Part shown: positions 26,948-34,731 of the stretch, piece after piece
How positions within the stretch are numbered: position 1 is the stretch's first letter
Layout: each line of letters starts with the position of its first letter
NCBI GenBank assembly: GCA_045561575.1
Contig: JBJKXM010000072.1
Span: 1-62,219, forward strand
Reading direction: 5' to 3'
Source of the DNA: GCA-002715885 sp045561575
Lineage (GTDB): Bacteria > Bacteroidota > Bacteroidia > Flavobacteriales > BACL11
DNA: 62,219 bases
Translations under genes and position numbers: made by a program
Notes under the pieces: generated by a model
The model's database searches: none
Told to the model about the DNA's origin: nothing
The model's input: only the letters and a program-made list of their open reading frames with translations

Positions 26948-27607
26948 ATGACAAATAAAAACATATCAATAAAATATTTAGCACTAGCAATATTAGTATT
27001 TATTTCTTTCACTTCATGTGAAGATAATTGGGGAGAAATAGAACCAAATTCAAATTTTTCTTCTCAAGACTATAATAATTCATCTTCAAATTCTGGCTCA
27101 AGTTCAAGTTCTAGCTCTAGTTCTGGTTGCACTTTAAATTGTTCGATTTGGGAAGATTGTGTAAGAAAAGGAAGTGGAGATCCATTTGATTTTTTCGGAC
27201 CTAAAAGATGGGTATGTGAAAATATATTTACCAAAACATTTAATAGAAGATATAATGCCGTATTAGTAATTACTGATGAATATGGAAATCAAGTAGACAA
27301 AGATATTCATATAACTTCTAAATATCCAACCAATAACACTTTAAGTCTAAATATTCAAGAGGAAGGGTTTGATAATAGATTTGATATAAGAATTGAGTTT
27401 TTAAACCCTTCATATGGTGATTTTGTTGTAAATAGTCAAACAGTATATAATCCAATTTTAAATGAGTCAATAACTTATTCAGGAACTGGCTCATTAACTA
27501 AGAATGGATCAAGACCATCATACACTATAATACTAGATTTAAATTATACTTATAATGGAACAAATTATAATTACAACTGTATTGGAAGTGATGCTTATCC
27601 TAACTAA
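26948..27607 (+). CDS. Orphan lipoprotein with serine-rich linker
   Basis: A predicted lipoprotein of 219 residues that I do not recognise. The signal peptide ends in a lipobox-like FTSC with Cys24 as acceptor. A low-complexity serine and asparagine linker (about 38-60) follows, then a cysteine-containing body (about 62-219) that looks beta-rich. Three cysteines lie close together (CTLNCSIWEDC). I chose the ATG at 26948 because the earlier TTG at 26927 lies inside the promoter box. It stands alone between two tRNA units. The linker suggests a domain held away from the outer membrane. Confidence 0.65.
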   Translation: MTNKNISIKYLALAILVFISFTSCEDNWGEIEPNSNFSSQDYNNSSSNSGSSSSSSSSSGCTLNCSIWEDCVRKGSGDPFDFFGPKRWVCENIFTKTFNRRYNAVLVITDEYGNQVDKDIHITSKYPTNNTLSLNIQEEGFDNRFDIRIEFLNPSYGDFVVNSQTVYNPILNESITYSGTGSLTKNGSRPSYTIILDLNYTYNGTNYNYNCIGSDAYPN

Positions 27608-27671
27608 TATCTTAAAAGTATTATCAAATTATAATTAAGTAATTATTTAGTATTAATTTTCATAATTAATC

Positions 27672-27679
27672 TAAATTTG
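27672..27679 (+). promoter_or_regulatory. Promoter -7 box (TAAATTTG) abutting the DUF3817 start
   Basis: TAAATTTG ends exactly 4 nt before the GTG start at 27684, predicting a leaderless mRNA. Confidence 0.5.
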
Positions 27680-27683
27680 TTCT

Positions 27684-27956
27684 GTGAAATTAACGTTTAG
27701 AATAGTAGCTTTCTTAGAAGGAGTATCATACATTTTACTAATGACATTTGGTCTATATTTTAAGTATCAATTAAATGATGATACTTATGTGAAATTATTA
27801 GGGATGCCTCATGGAATATTATTTGTTCTTTATATAGTTTTAGCTTTTTTATTAAGAAAAAAAGAGAATTGGAATTTTATTGAATTTGCTATTATTTTAT
27901 TTGCATCTCTTGTTCCACTCGGAACTTTTTATGTTGACAGAAAACATCTCACTTAA
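27684..27956 (+). CDS. DUF3817 family membrane protein, GTG start
   Basis: A 90-residue inner-membrane protein of the DUF3817 family with three hydrophobic segments. The N-terminal FRIVAFLEGVSYILLMTFGL and central LGMPHGILFVLYIVLAF are the family hallmarks. Function is unknown. No ATG lies at a suitable place. GTG at 27684 gives the standard N-terminus and is preceded by a promoter box. Confidence 0.8.
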   Translation: MKLTFRIVAFLEGVSYILLMTFGLYFKYQLNDDTYVKLLGMPHGILFVLYIVLAFLLRKKENWNFIEFAIILFASLVPLGTFYVDRKHLT

Positions 27957-27997
27957 TAATAACACATATTCTGAACATTAATTTCTTTTTTTTGTTT

Positions 27998-28027
27998 AAA
28001 AAAAACCTTACTGATTAAAGTAAGGTT
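27998..28027 (-). terminator. Terminator after tRNA-Arg
   Basis: A 9-bp stem (AACCTTACT/AGTAAGGTT) with a 6-nt loop, followed on the minus strand by a T-run. It lies 5 nt downstream of the tRNA 3' end. Confidence 0.75.
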
Positions 28028-28031
28028 CTTG

Positions 28032-28105
28032 TGATCTCGATAGGATTCGAACCTATGACCGTCTGCTTAGAAGGCAGATGCTCTATCCAGCTGAGCTACG
28101 AGACC
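28032..28105 (-). tRNA. tRNA-Arg (TCT)
   Basis: A 74-nt cloverleaf on the minus strand: acceptor GGTCTCG/CGAGATC, D arm GCTC/GAGC, anticodon loop CTTCTAA (TCT) in stem CTGC/GCAG and T loop GTTCGAAT. The discriminator is A and CCA is not encoded. It reads AGA/AGG, the favoured arginine codons in this AT-rich sequence. Confidence 0.95.
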
Positions 28106-28119
28106 ATTAAATAAGGCGA

Positions 28120-28127
28120 CAAATTTA
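28120..28127 (-). promoter_or_regulatory. Promoter -7 box (TAAATTTG) for tRNA-Arg
   Basis: The minus-strand box ends 14 nt before the tRNA's first base. Confidence 0.45.
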
Positions 28128-28167
28128 TACTTTTTTCTTTTTAGACATATTATAAATTAATAGAAAA

Positions 28168-28650
28168 TTAATTTCTATTTAAATATGCCATTTTTATTGC
28201 AGTAATCGCTGCTTCAACACCTTTGTTTCCGTGTATACCACCAGATCTATTAATTGCTTGTTCTTTAGTATTGTCTGTAAGAACTCCAAAAATAATTGGA
28301 ATATCCAATGCAATATTTAAATCTTTAATGCCATTTGTAACTCCTTGACATACATAATCAAAATGTTTAGTTTCTCCCTGTATAACACTTCCTAAACATA
28401 TAATTGCATCACAATTCTTTTTGTATAATATTTTAGACCCATAGATTAACTCAAAGCTTCCCGGAACTTCTAATTTTAGAATATTATCAGATGATACTCC
28501 ACAATCTAATAATGTTTCATATGCTCCTTTGAAAAGTCCATCTGTAATATCATAATTCCACTGAGAAATAACAATACCAATTCTCAAATTCGAAACATCT
28601 GGTAATGAATCTTTGTTATAATCAGAAAGATTATTGTTTTGAGTTGCCAT
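28168..28650 (-). CDS. ribH: 6,7-dimethyl-8-ribityllumazine synthase
   Basis: RibH condenses the butanone phosphate made by RibBA with the ribityl pyrimidine to give lumazine, the riboflavin precursor. The 160 residues include IVISQWNYDITDGLFKGA, VPGSFELIYGSKIL, CLGSVIQGETKHFDYV and the C-terminal GGIHGNKGVEAAITAI. The gene follows the TPR-protein gene by 15 nt and probably shares its transcript. Confidence 0.95.
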   Translation of the reverse strand: MATQNNNLSDYNKDSLPDVSNLRIGIVISQWNYDITDGLFKGAYETLLDCGVSSDNILKLEVPGSFELIYGSKILYKKNCDAIICLGSVIQGETKHFDYVCQGVTNGIKDLNIALDIPIIFGVLTDNTKEQAINRSGGIHGNKGVEAAITAIKMAYLNRN

Positions 28651-28665
28651 AAACGAGCAATTTAA

Positions 28666-29346
28666 TTATCTATTTTCTGCTCTAGCAATGTATTTTGCTA
28701 CATTTTGTCCCTCTCTTGATTGTCTATAATCATCATTGATTATGTTGTAGATTTCAAGAGCATCATCATAATTTCCTTGAAGTTCATGAATCGTAGCCTG
28801 CTTCATTAAAAATCTTGGTGTAGTAAACTCATTTTCATGATTATTTGCAGCTTTCTTGTAATAACTCATTGCTTTATCTTGATCATCAAGTTCAAGATAA
28901 GCATCACCAATACATCCAATTGCAAGTGAAGATAAAACTATATCATCTGAGCTAAAATCTTCAAGATAATCAATGGCATTTTCAAATTCACCTAAATATA
29001 AGTAGGAGAGACCTGCATAGTAATTTGCAAGTTTACCAGCTTTTGTACTAGAGAAATCGTCAGCAATATCTATGAAGCCTAAATATTGATCATCGCCGTT
29101 AAGAGCTAAATTAAATGAATCTTTAGCAAAATTTATTTCAGCACTAAACATTTCTGTCTGTGCTTCTTTTTCTAAAGGCTCTAAATAAAAGTTCTGATAA
29201 CCTAGATAAAGTGCAACAATTCCAATAACAATACTAAATACTCTTACAATTTTCTTTTGATTATCTTCAAAGAATTGTTCAGTTTGAGTTAATGCACCTT
29301 CAACTTGAGCAAATTGATCTTCAGTTTTATTATTTTTTTTAGCCAT
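28666..29346 (-). CDS. Membrane-anchored tetratricopeptide-repeat protein
   Basis: A 226-residue protein with a cytosolic polar start, one membrane segment (about 33-50) and an extracytoplasmic body of TPR helices (for example LANYYAGLSYLYLGEFENAIDYL and AIGCIGDAYLELDDQDKAMSYY). The topology resembles YfgM-type ancillary proteins. A specific partner cannot be named. It is the first gene of a two-gene unit with ribH, with a TATATTTG box at 29367-29374 upstream. Confidence 0.78.
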   Translation of the reverse strand: MAKKNNKTEDQFAQVEGALTQTEQFFEDNQKKIVRVFSIVIGIVALYLGYQNFYLEPLEKEAQTEMFSAEINFAKDSFNLALNGDDQYLGFIDIADDFSSTKAGKLANYYAGLSYLYLGEFENAIDYLEDFSSDDIVLSSLAIGCIGDAYLELDDQDKAMSYYKKAANNHENEFTTPRFLMKQATIHELQGNYDDALEIYNIINDDYRQSREGQNVAKYIARAENR

Positions 29347-29428
29347 TATATCTTATTTTTGGTTCGCAAATATAAGTTTTTTAGTAATTATATCATTATT
29401 TATTTTCAACGATGTAATTATTAATGAA

Positions 29429-30532
29429 ATGAATATCAATAATACTGTGTATCTAAAAGAACTTTCATTATTTCAATTTAAAAATCACTCAGAGCGAAAT
29501 TTTCAATTTAACGAAAAGATTAATTGCTTTGTTGGCAATAATGGGGTTGGAAAAACAAATGTGTTAGATTCTATACACTATCTTTCTCTTTCAAAAAGTT
29601 ACTTTAATCATATTGACAGCAATAATATTCAGTTTAAACTAGATTTTTTTATGATTAAAGGATTATTTTGTAATAATGAAGATATTGATGAGATTATATG
29701 TAATTACAGCTTAAGTAAAGGAAAAATATTAAAGAAAAATAAAAAGAAATACTCTAGGTTTTCTGATCATATAGGAAGTTATCCAATAATCATTATATCT
29801 CCAACTGATTCAAACTTGATAACAGAAGGAAGTGATATAAGAAGAAAATATTTAGATAGTAGTATATCTCAATTTCATCCAACATATTTAAAGAATCTTA
29901 TTAACTACAATAAAATTTTAAAACAAAGAAATTCATTATTAAAACAATTTTCAGAAAGAAATTATTTTGACCCAATTAGTCTAGAAAATTTTAATAACAA
30001 CTTAGTAATTTATGGAAATGAAATTTATAAATTAAGGAAAGAGTTTTTAACTCAACTAACTCCAGTTTTCAATAAATATTACTCTGAAATATCTTCAAAT
30101 AATGAATCGGTATCATTAGAATATAAATCACAACTTAATGATAATTCATTTTCTAACTTATTAAAAAATGGATTAGAAAAAGATAAGTTCAGTTTTAATA
30201 CAGGATGCGGTATACATAAAGATGATATTATATTTAAAATGAATAACTACAGTGTAAAGAAAACTGGATCTCAGGGTCAACAGAAATCATTTTTAATATC
30301 ATTAAAGCTAGCCCAATTTGATTTTATTACTGATAAAATAGGTTTTAAACCTATCTTATTGTTAGATGATATATTTGATAAGTTAGATGACAACAGAGTT
30401 GAAAAATTGATTTCCTTTACATCAAAAGAAACTTTTTCTCAAATTTTTATAACTGATACTCATGAAAATAGGAGTAGGGAGATATTAGAAAAAACTGGTA
30501 TTGATTTTAAAATCTTTAATATTTCAAATTAA
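29429..30532 (+). CDS. recF: DNA replication and repair protein RecF
   Basis: RecF is an ABC-type ATPase that helps load RecA at single-strand gaps. Walker A GNNGVGKTNVLDSI is at about residues 36-49, the signature-like KKTGSQGQQKSFLISLKL is near 285, and Walker B ILLLDDIFDKLD is near 309. At 367 residues it is full length. It is followed immediately, with no gap, by the DciA-like gene. Confidence 0.94.
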   Translation: MNINNTVYLKELSLFQFKNHSERNFQFNEKINCFVGNNGVGKTNVLDSIHYLSLSKSYFNHIDSNNIQFKLDFFMIKGLFCNNEDIDEIICNYSLSKGKILKKNKKKYSRFSDHIGSYPIIIISPTDSNLITEGSDIRRKYLDSSISQFHPTYLKNLINYNKILKQRNSLLKQFSERNYFDPISLENFNNNLVIYGNEIYKLRKEFLTQLTPVFNKYYSEISSNNESVSLEYKSQLNDNSFSNLLKNGLEKDKFSFNTGCGIHKDDIIFKMNNYSVKKTGSQGQQKSFLISLKLAQFDFITDKIGFKPILLLDDIFDKLDDNRVEKLISFTSKETFSQIFITDTHENRSREILEKTGIDFKIFNISN

Positions 30533-30829
30533 ATGAGAAAGGCATCGTCAAATATGAATATACTTTCATCAGTAATTAGAAAGATTTTAAAAAACCCTAA
30601 ACTTTCTAGAAAACTTGATGATATAAGAATCATTGAAATTTGGGATGAAATTATAGGCAATAATCTTCAAAAGTATGTTATTGATTCAAAAGTATACAAA
30701 GGAAAACTTTATATAAAATTGAAATCATCAACACTTAGGAATGAGTTTACTTATCAAAAATCAGATTTAATAAGGCAAATTAATCAGAGATTTGGGAAAA
30801 AAGTAATAGAGGATATTATTCTAAAATAA
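30533..30829 (+). CDS. DUF721 (DciA-like) protein
   Basis: A 98-residue protein of the DUF721 family, which includes DciA, the widespread factor that helps load the replicative helicase in bacteria lacking DnaC. Typical family features are EIWDEIIGNNLQKYV and GKLYIKLKSSTLRNEFTYQK. Placement directly behind recF fits a replication or repair unit. The ATG at 30533 touches the recF stop. The in-frame ATG a few codons later is an alternative start. Confidence 0.82.
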   Translation: MRKASSNMNILSSVIRKILKNPKLSRKLDDIRIIEIWDEIIGNNLQKYVIDSKVYKGKLYIKLKSSTLRNEFTYQKSDLIRQINQRFGKKVIEDIILK

Positions 30830-30838
30830 TTTTTAGAA
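30819..30838. terminator. Bidirectional hairpin over both stop codons (DUF721 / ndk)
   Basis: TTCTAAAA, a TAAT loop and TTTTAGAA form an 8-bp hairpin. The TAA of the rightward gene (30827-30829) and the TAA of leftward ndk (30833-30835) both lie inside it. It can serve as a terminator in both directions. Confidence 0.5.
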
Positions 30839-31249
30839 CCTTTCTTCCATAGAAAAGTGAAAGTTTGCTTCAATTTGAGCATTTTCGTCTGAATCAGAAC
30901 CATGTACAGCATTCTTTCCTTTACTTTCAGCATATTCATGTCTAATTGTTCCAGGCTTTGCTTCAGAAGGATCGGTAGCTCCGATTAACTCTCTAAAATC
31001 AGCAACTGCATTATTCTTTTCTAATATTGCTGCAATTAAAGGACCACTTGACATATAGTCTACAAGTTCTGAATAAAAAGGTCTTTCTTTATGAACTTCA
31101 TAGAATTCACCAGCTCTTTCTTTAGATAAAGCAACTTTTTTCATTGCTACTATTCTAAAACCTGAAGATTCAATTTTATTTAGTATTGCTCCTGTATTAC
31201 CAGCTTCAACTGCTTCCGGCTTAATCATTGTAAATGTTAAATTACTCAT
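30833..31249 (-). CDS. ndk: Nucleoside diphosphate kinase
   Basis: Ndk transfers phosphate between nucleoside tri- and diphosphates through a phosphohistidine. The protein is full length at 138 residues: NLTFTMIKPEAVEAG start, RPFYSELVDYMSSGPLIA, GATDPSEAKPGTIRHEYA and the active-site histidine in NAVHGSDS. Nucleotide supply links it loosely to nrdBA downstream in the window. Confidence 0.96.
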   Translation of the reverse strand: MSNLTFTMIKPEAVEAGNTGAILNKIESSGFRIVAMKKVALSKERAGEFYEVHKERPFYSELVDYMSSGPLIAAILEKNNAVADFRELIGATDPSEAKPGTIRHEYAESKGKNAVHGSDSDENAQIEANFHFSMEERF

Positions 31250-31314
31250 GTTAATTTTTTAAAAATTCGATGCAAAATTAGAAATAATTACAAATTGAGG
31301 TTTGTTTTTATTCT

Positions 31315-31322
31315 TATTTTTG
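31315..31322 (+). promoter_or_regulatory. Promoter -7 box (TATTTTTG) for the DHH phosphoesterase gene
   Basis: TATTTTTG ends 6 nt before the ATG at 31329. A TTG 17 nt upstream (31295-31297) completes the promoter. It rules out the earlier in-frame start at 31302. Confidence 0.55.
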
Positions 31323-31328
31323 CAAAAT

Positions 31329-32342
31329 ATGAATCATAAGATAGAAAAATTAAAAAATGTAATTACAAATCCTCAAAAAATTGTAATTACAACACATCGC
31401 GGTCCTGATGGTGATGCAATGGGATCTTCATTAGCACTTTATAATCTTTTGGTAAAGCTTGATCACGAGGTTAATGTTATAACTCCAAATGATTATGCAA
31501 GTTTTCTACATTGGTTACCTGGCAATAATCTAGTAACAGAATATGAAAGTTCAAGAGAAACTGCAGAAAAGCTTGTTGATAATGCTGACATTATTTTTAT
31601 GTTAGATTTTAATCATATTTATAGAATTGATGGACTTGCATCAAATGTTGAAAGTTCAAATGCCTTAAAAGTTTTAATTGATCATCATCAAGATCCTCAA
31701 GAAAATATTGCTGATTTAATTTTTTCTGAACCTACTATTTGTTCAACTGCACAACTTCTTTTTCAAATAATTGATAAAATGGATTTATCATATTTAATTG
31801 ATAAAGATATTGCTGAATGTATTTATGTAGGTATTATGACTGACACCGGTTCATTTAAATATAGTTCAACAACATCTGAAACACATAATATAATTGCTCG
31901 TTTAATTAAATATGGTGCAAGAAACACAGTTATTCATGATTTAGTTTATGATAATTATTCAGCTGATAGAATGAAATTATTGGGGTATTGTTTAAATGAT
32001 AAACTATTGTTATTTCCTGAAAATAAATCGGCTATCATTTCGTTAACAAATGAAGAATTAAAAAGATTTAATTTTAAGAAAGGTGATACTGAGGGTATAA
32101 TTAATTATGCTCTTGCAATTAAAGATACTATATTTGCGGCCTTTATTGTTGAAAGGGATAACGTTGTTAAACTATCACTAAGATCTAAAGGGAAATTTAA
32201 AGTTAATGATATTGCAAATAAATACTTTAGTGGAGGAGGACATGAAAATGCTGCTGGAGGGATTTCTAATACTAATATTCAAGAAACAATTGAAAAAGTA
32301 AAAGAAATAATAATTGAATATAAAGAAGAGTTAAACAAATAA
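31329..32342 (+). CDS. DHH/DHHA1 phosphoesterase (NrnA-like oligoribonuclease / pAp phosphatase)
   Basis: A 337-residue bifunctional-type nanoRNase that degrades short oligonucleotides and possibly pAp. The DHH domain shows THRGPDGDAMGSSLAL, FMLDFNH and the name-giving LIDHHQDP. The DHHA1 domain ends in GGGHENAAGG. I chose the ATG at 31329 because a promoter box occupies the few codons before it. It is followed after 10 nt by the peptidyl-prolyl isomerase gene. Confidence 0.88.
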   Translation: MNHKIEKLKNVITNPQKIVITTHRGPDGDAMGSSLALYNLLVKLDHEVNVITPNDYASFLHWLPGNNLVTEYESSRETAEKLVDNADIIFMLDFNHIYRIDGLASNVESSNALKVLIDHHQDPQENIADLIFSEPTICSTAQLLFQIIDKMDLSYLIDKDIAECIYVGIMTDTGSFKYSSTTSETHNIIARLIKYGARNTVIHDLVYDNYSADRMKLLGYCLNDKLLLFPENKSAIISLTNEELKRFNFKKGDTEGIINYALAIKDTIFAAFIVERDNVVKLSLRSKGKFKVNDIANKYFSGGGHENAAGGISNTNIQETIEKVKEIIIEYKEELNK

Positions 32343-32352
32343 ATAAAACAAA

Positions 32353-33360
32353 ATGAAAAATATATTTTTATCACTAGCATTGCTAGTTGGAATTAATTGT
32401 ACAAGTACTAATAATAATTTAAATAATATGGAAGACGGAATTTACGCAAACATTAAAACAAACAAAGGTGAGATAGTTCTAAAATTAGAATTTGAAAAGA
32501 CACCACTAACAACAGCAAACTTTATATCTTTAGCTGAAGGTACAATGAAAAACAAGAAAAAACCTGCTGGGCAGCCTTATTTTGATGGTCTTAATTTTCA
32601 CAGAGTAATTGCTGACTTTATGATTCAAGGAGGATGTCCTGAAGGGAATGGAATGGGGAATCCGGGTTATCAGTTTGCTGATGAATTTCATCCTGATTTA
32701 AAACATGACAAAGGAGGGATTTTATCAATGGCAAATTCAGGGCCAAATACCAATGGATCACAATTCTTCATTACACACAAAGAAACTCCGTGGCTAGATG
32801 GTAAACACTCAGTATTTGGAAATGTTATTAAAGGGATGGATATTGTAAATTCCATTGAGCAAGGTGATTTAATGGAAACTGTCACTATTTCAAGAAAAGG
32901 ATCTAAAGCTAAAGCTTTTGATGCCAGCAAAGTGTTTTCTGAAGAGCAAGTTAAATTAGCTAAGGCTGCAGAAGAAAAAAGAAAATTAATGGAAGAAGAA
33001 AATAAGAAATTAATGAAAGATGCTACAATAACTGAAACTGGCTTAGGATATAAAATGATTAAAGAGGGTAGTGGAGCGCAAGCTACAAACGGTAAGACAG
33101 TTTCTGTTCATTATACTGGTAAATTAACAGATGGTACTAAATTTGATTCATCATATGACAGAAATCAACCAATTGAGTTTGTTCTTGGTCAAGGAAGAGT
33201 TATTAAAGGATGGGATGAAGGTATATCATACTTAAAAGTAGGGGGGAAAGCAACATTTATTATCCCTGCTAATTTAGCTTACGGTGAAAGAGGAGCAGGC
33301 GGGGTAATACCACCAAATGCAACTCTAATATTTGATGTAGAATTGATGGATGTCAAATAA
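32353..33360 (+). CDS. Two-domain peptidyl-prolyl isomerase: cyclophilin fused to FKBP
   Basis: A 335-residue exported foldase with two unrelated proline isomerase domains. The N-terminus is a signal peptide, possibly of lipoprotein type with Cys16 (GINC). The cyclophilin domain (about 30-185) has FHRVIADFMIQGG, NTNGSQFFIT and HSVFGNV. A charged helical linker (about 195-220, KLAKAAEEKRKLMEEENKK) leads to an FKBP domain (about 225-335) with VSVHYTGKLTDGTKFDSS and a YGERGAGGVIPPNATL end. This is the dual-family CFBP architecture reported from flavobacteria. It ends the unit with the DHH gene. Confidence 0.9.
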   Translation: MKNIFLSLALLVGINCTSTNNNLNNMEDGIYANIKTNKGEIVLKLEFEKTPLTTANFISLAEGTMKNKKKPAGQPYFDGLNFHRVIADFMIQGGCPEGNGMGNPGYQFADEFHPDLKHDKGGILSMANSGPNTNGSQFFITHKETPWLDGKHSVFGNVIKGMDIVNSIEQGDLMETVTISRKGSKAKAFDASKVFSEEQVKLAKAAEEKRKLMEEENKKLMKDATITETGLGYKMIKEGSGAQATNGKTVSVHYTGKLTDGTKFDSSYDRNQPIEFVLGQGRVIKGWDEGISYLKVGGKATFIIPANLAYGERGAGGVIPPNATLIFDVELMDVK

Positions 33361-33373
33361 TAAAAACTATATT

Positions 33374-33420
33374 TAAAAAAAGAAAGACTGTTTTTTTGAC
33401 AGTCTTTTTTTTTGTTTTTT
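33374..33420 (+). terminator. Terminator after the peptidyl-prolyl isomerase gene
   Basis: A 9-bp stem (AAAGACTGT/ACAGTCTTT) with a T-rich loop, preceded by an A-rich arm and followed by a long T-run. Confidence 0.8.
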
Positions 33421-33621
33421 TTAAAATATTACAATTTTAATTTAGCTGACCAATGAAAATAAATAAATAACTTATTTAATTTTAATTAAAAATAAATGTT
33501 TGTAATATTAAAAACTGTTAATTTTCTTTATGCTTATATCCTTAAATTAAATGTTAATTTGGATGTTAATAAATTTCAAATTTTGTTTTGAGATGTTTAA
33601 AAAATCGTGTGAATAAAATAT
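33421..33621. other. AT-rich non-coding spacer before nrdB
   Basis: About 200 bp of very AT-rich sequence between the terminator and the nrdB promoter. I see no ORF, repeat or tRNA in it, and no convincing NrdR-box pair. It is part of the longest gene-free stretch in the window (33361-33754) and may act as an upstream activating region. Confidence 0.4.
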
Positions 33622-33629
33622 TATACTTG
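33622..33629 (+). promoter_or_regulatory. Candidate -7 box (TATACTTG) for nrdBA
   Basis: TATACTTG differs from TAnnTTTG at one position. No well-spaced TTG is upstream. If used, it gives a leader of about 120 nt, long for this sequence. Confidence 0.35.
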
Positions 33630-33638
33630 CATTAGTTC

Positions 33639-33730
33639 TTTACTCATTTGGTGTGTGTGTCAGACACAAATTATTATTTAATTTACTAATCACATGCTGT
33701 TCAACCAAAGAGTAAATCACTCGATTTTTT
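33639..33730 (+). ncRNA. Structured 5' leader of nrdBA, candidate cis-regulatory RNA
   Basis: TTTACTC (33639-33645) pairs with GAGTAAA (33710-33716). After a one-base bulge, TTTGGT (33647-33652) pairs with ACCAAA (33704-33709). Inside this 13-bp closing helix lies a hairpin with a TGTGT/ACACA stem (33656-33668). The 3' strand GAGT (33710-33713) can instead pair with ACTC (33719-33722), just before a run of six T. The two folds exclude each other. This is compatible with attenuation, but the 4-bp alternative stem is weak. The class is unknown to me. Confidence 0.4.
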
Positions 33731-33754
33731 ATTAATTTTTTAAAACACTATTAT

Positions 33755-34729
33755 ATGGGAATATTTGACTATAGAAGAAATTACAAGCCTTTCGAGTATC
33801 CAGAAGTTACTGATTTTACAGATGCAATTAATAAATCTTTTTGGGTACATTCAGAAGTAGACTTTACTGCAGACACACAAGATTTTTTGTCACATCTTTC
33901 TGAATCTGAAAAGAACGCAGTGAAAAATGCTTTGCTTGCAATTGCCCAAATTGAAGTTAATGTAAAAACCTTTTGGGGAGATCTATATAGTCACTTACCC
34001 AAGCCCGAATTTAATGGACTTGGAAGTACATTTGCAGAATGTGAGTTCAGACATTCAGAAGCTTATTCAAGATTGCTTGAAGTTCTTGGTTATAATGATG
34101 AGTTTGAAAATTTAATACAAATTCCAATCATAAAACAAAGAGTTGATTATTTATCAAGTGCCCTATCAAATGCTAAATCACAAGACAAAGAAGAATATGC
34201 AATTTCATTAATTCTTTTCTCTATTCTTATTGAAAATGTATCTCTATTTAGTCAATTTGCTATAATTCTATCATTTACAAGATTTAAAGGACATATGAAA
34301 AATGTTAGTAATATAATTGCATGGACATCAATTGATGAGCAATTACATGCAAACGCTGGTATTTATATCATTAATAAAATTAAAGAGGAACATCCTGAAT
34401 TCTTTACAGAAAAAACACTAACTAAAATTAATAATGTTGTTAAAGAATCTATAGAAATTGAGAGTATGCTACTTGATTGGATTTTTGAAAAAGGAGAGTT
34501 AGAGTTTGTAAACAAAAAAGATTTATTAAACTTTATGAAATACAGAGCTGACGAAAGCTTAACTCAAATAGGTTTTGAAAAAGTATTTAATGTCTCTTAC
34601 GAAGATTATGAACCAATGGCATGGTTTGAAAATGAAGTATTCTCAAATAGTATGGATGATTTCTTTGCTAAAAGACCTGTTGAATACACCAAACACGACA
34701 AAAGTATAACTGCTATGGATCTTTTTTAA
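33755..34729 (+). CDS. nrdB: Class I ribonucleotide reductase beta subunit
   Basis: NrdB houses the dinuclear metal site and the radical that starts ribonucleotide reduction in NrdA. Expected metal ligands are present: probably Glu67 (QIEVN), Glu97 and His100 (EFRHSEAY), Glu160 (LIENV), and Glu195 with His198 (DEQLH). Tyr104 occupies the radical tyrosine position. The first ligand appears to be Glu rather than the usual Asp. The 324 residues start directly with the catalytic domain, so there is no N-terminal ATP-cone. It is followed by nrdA after 2 nt. Confidence 0.93.
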   Translation: MGIFDYRRNYKPFEYPEVTDFTDAINKSFWVHSEVDFTADTQDFLSHLSESEKNAVKNALLAIAQIEVNVKTFWGDLYSHLPKPEFNGLGSTFAECEFRHSEAYSRLLEVLGYNDEFENLIQIPIIKQRVDYLSSALSNAKSQDKEEYAISLILFSILIENVSLFSQFAIILSFTRFKGHMKNVSNIIAWTSIDEQLHANAGIYIINKIKEEHPEFFTEKTLTKINNVVKESIEIESMLLDWIFEKGELEFVNKKDLLNFMKYRADESLTQIGFEKVFNVSYEDYEPMAWFENEVFSNSMDDFFAKRPVEYTKHDKSITAMDLF

Positions 34730-34731
34730 TC

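Noticed and set aside
27085..27130. Short tandem repeat in the lipoprotein gene
   Set aside because: It is a serine-codon run (AGT/AGC/TCT mix) encoding a tether, not a DNA repeat with constant units.
33421..33640. NrdR boxes upstream of nrdB
   Set aside because: I looked for paired ACA-type 16-mers with NrdR spacing near the promoter and found none convincing. The TGTGTC/GACACA palindrome is in the leader and has the wrong form.
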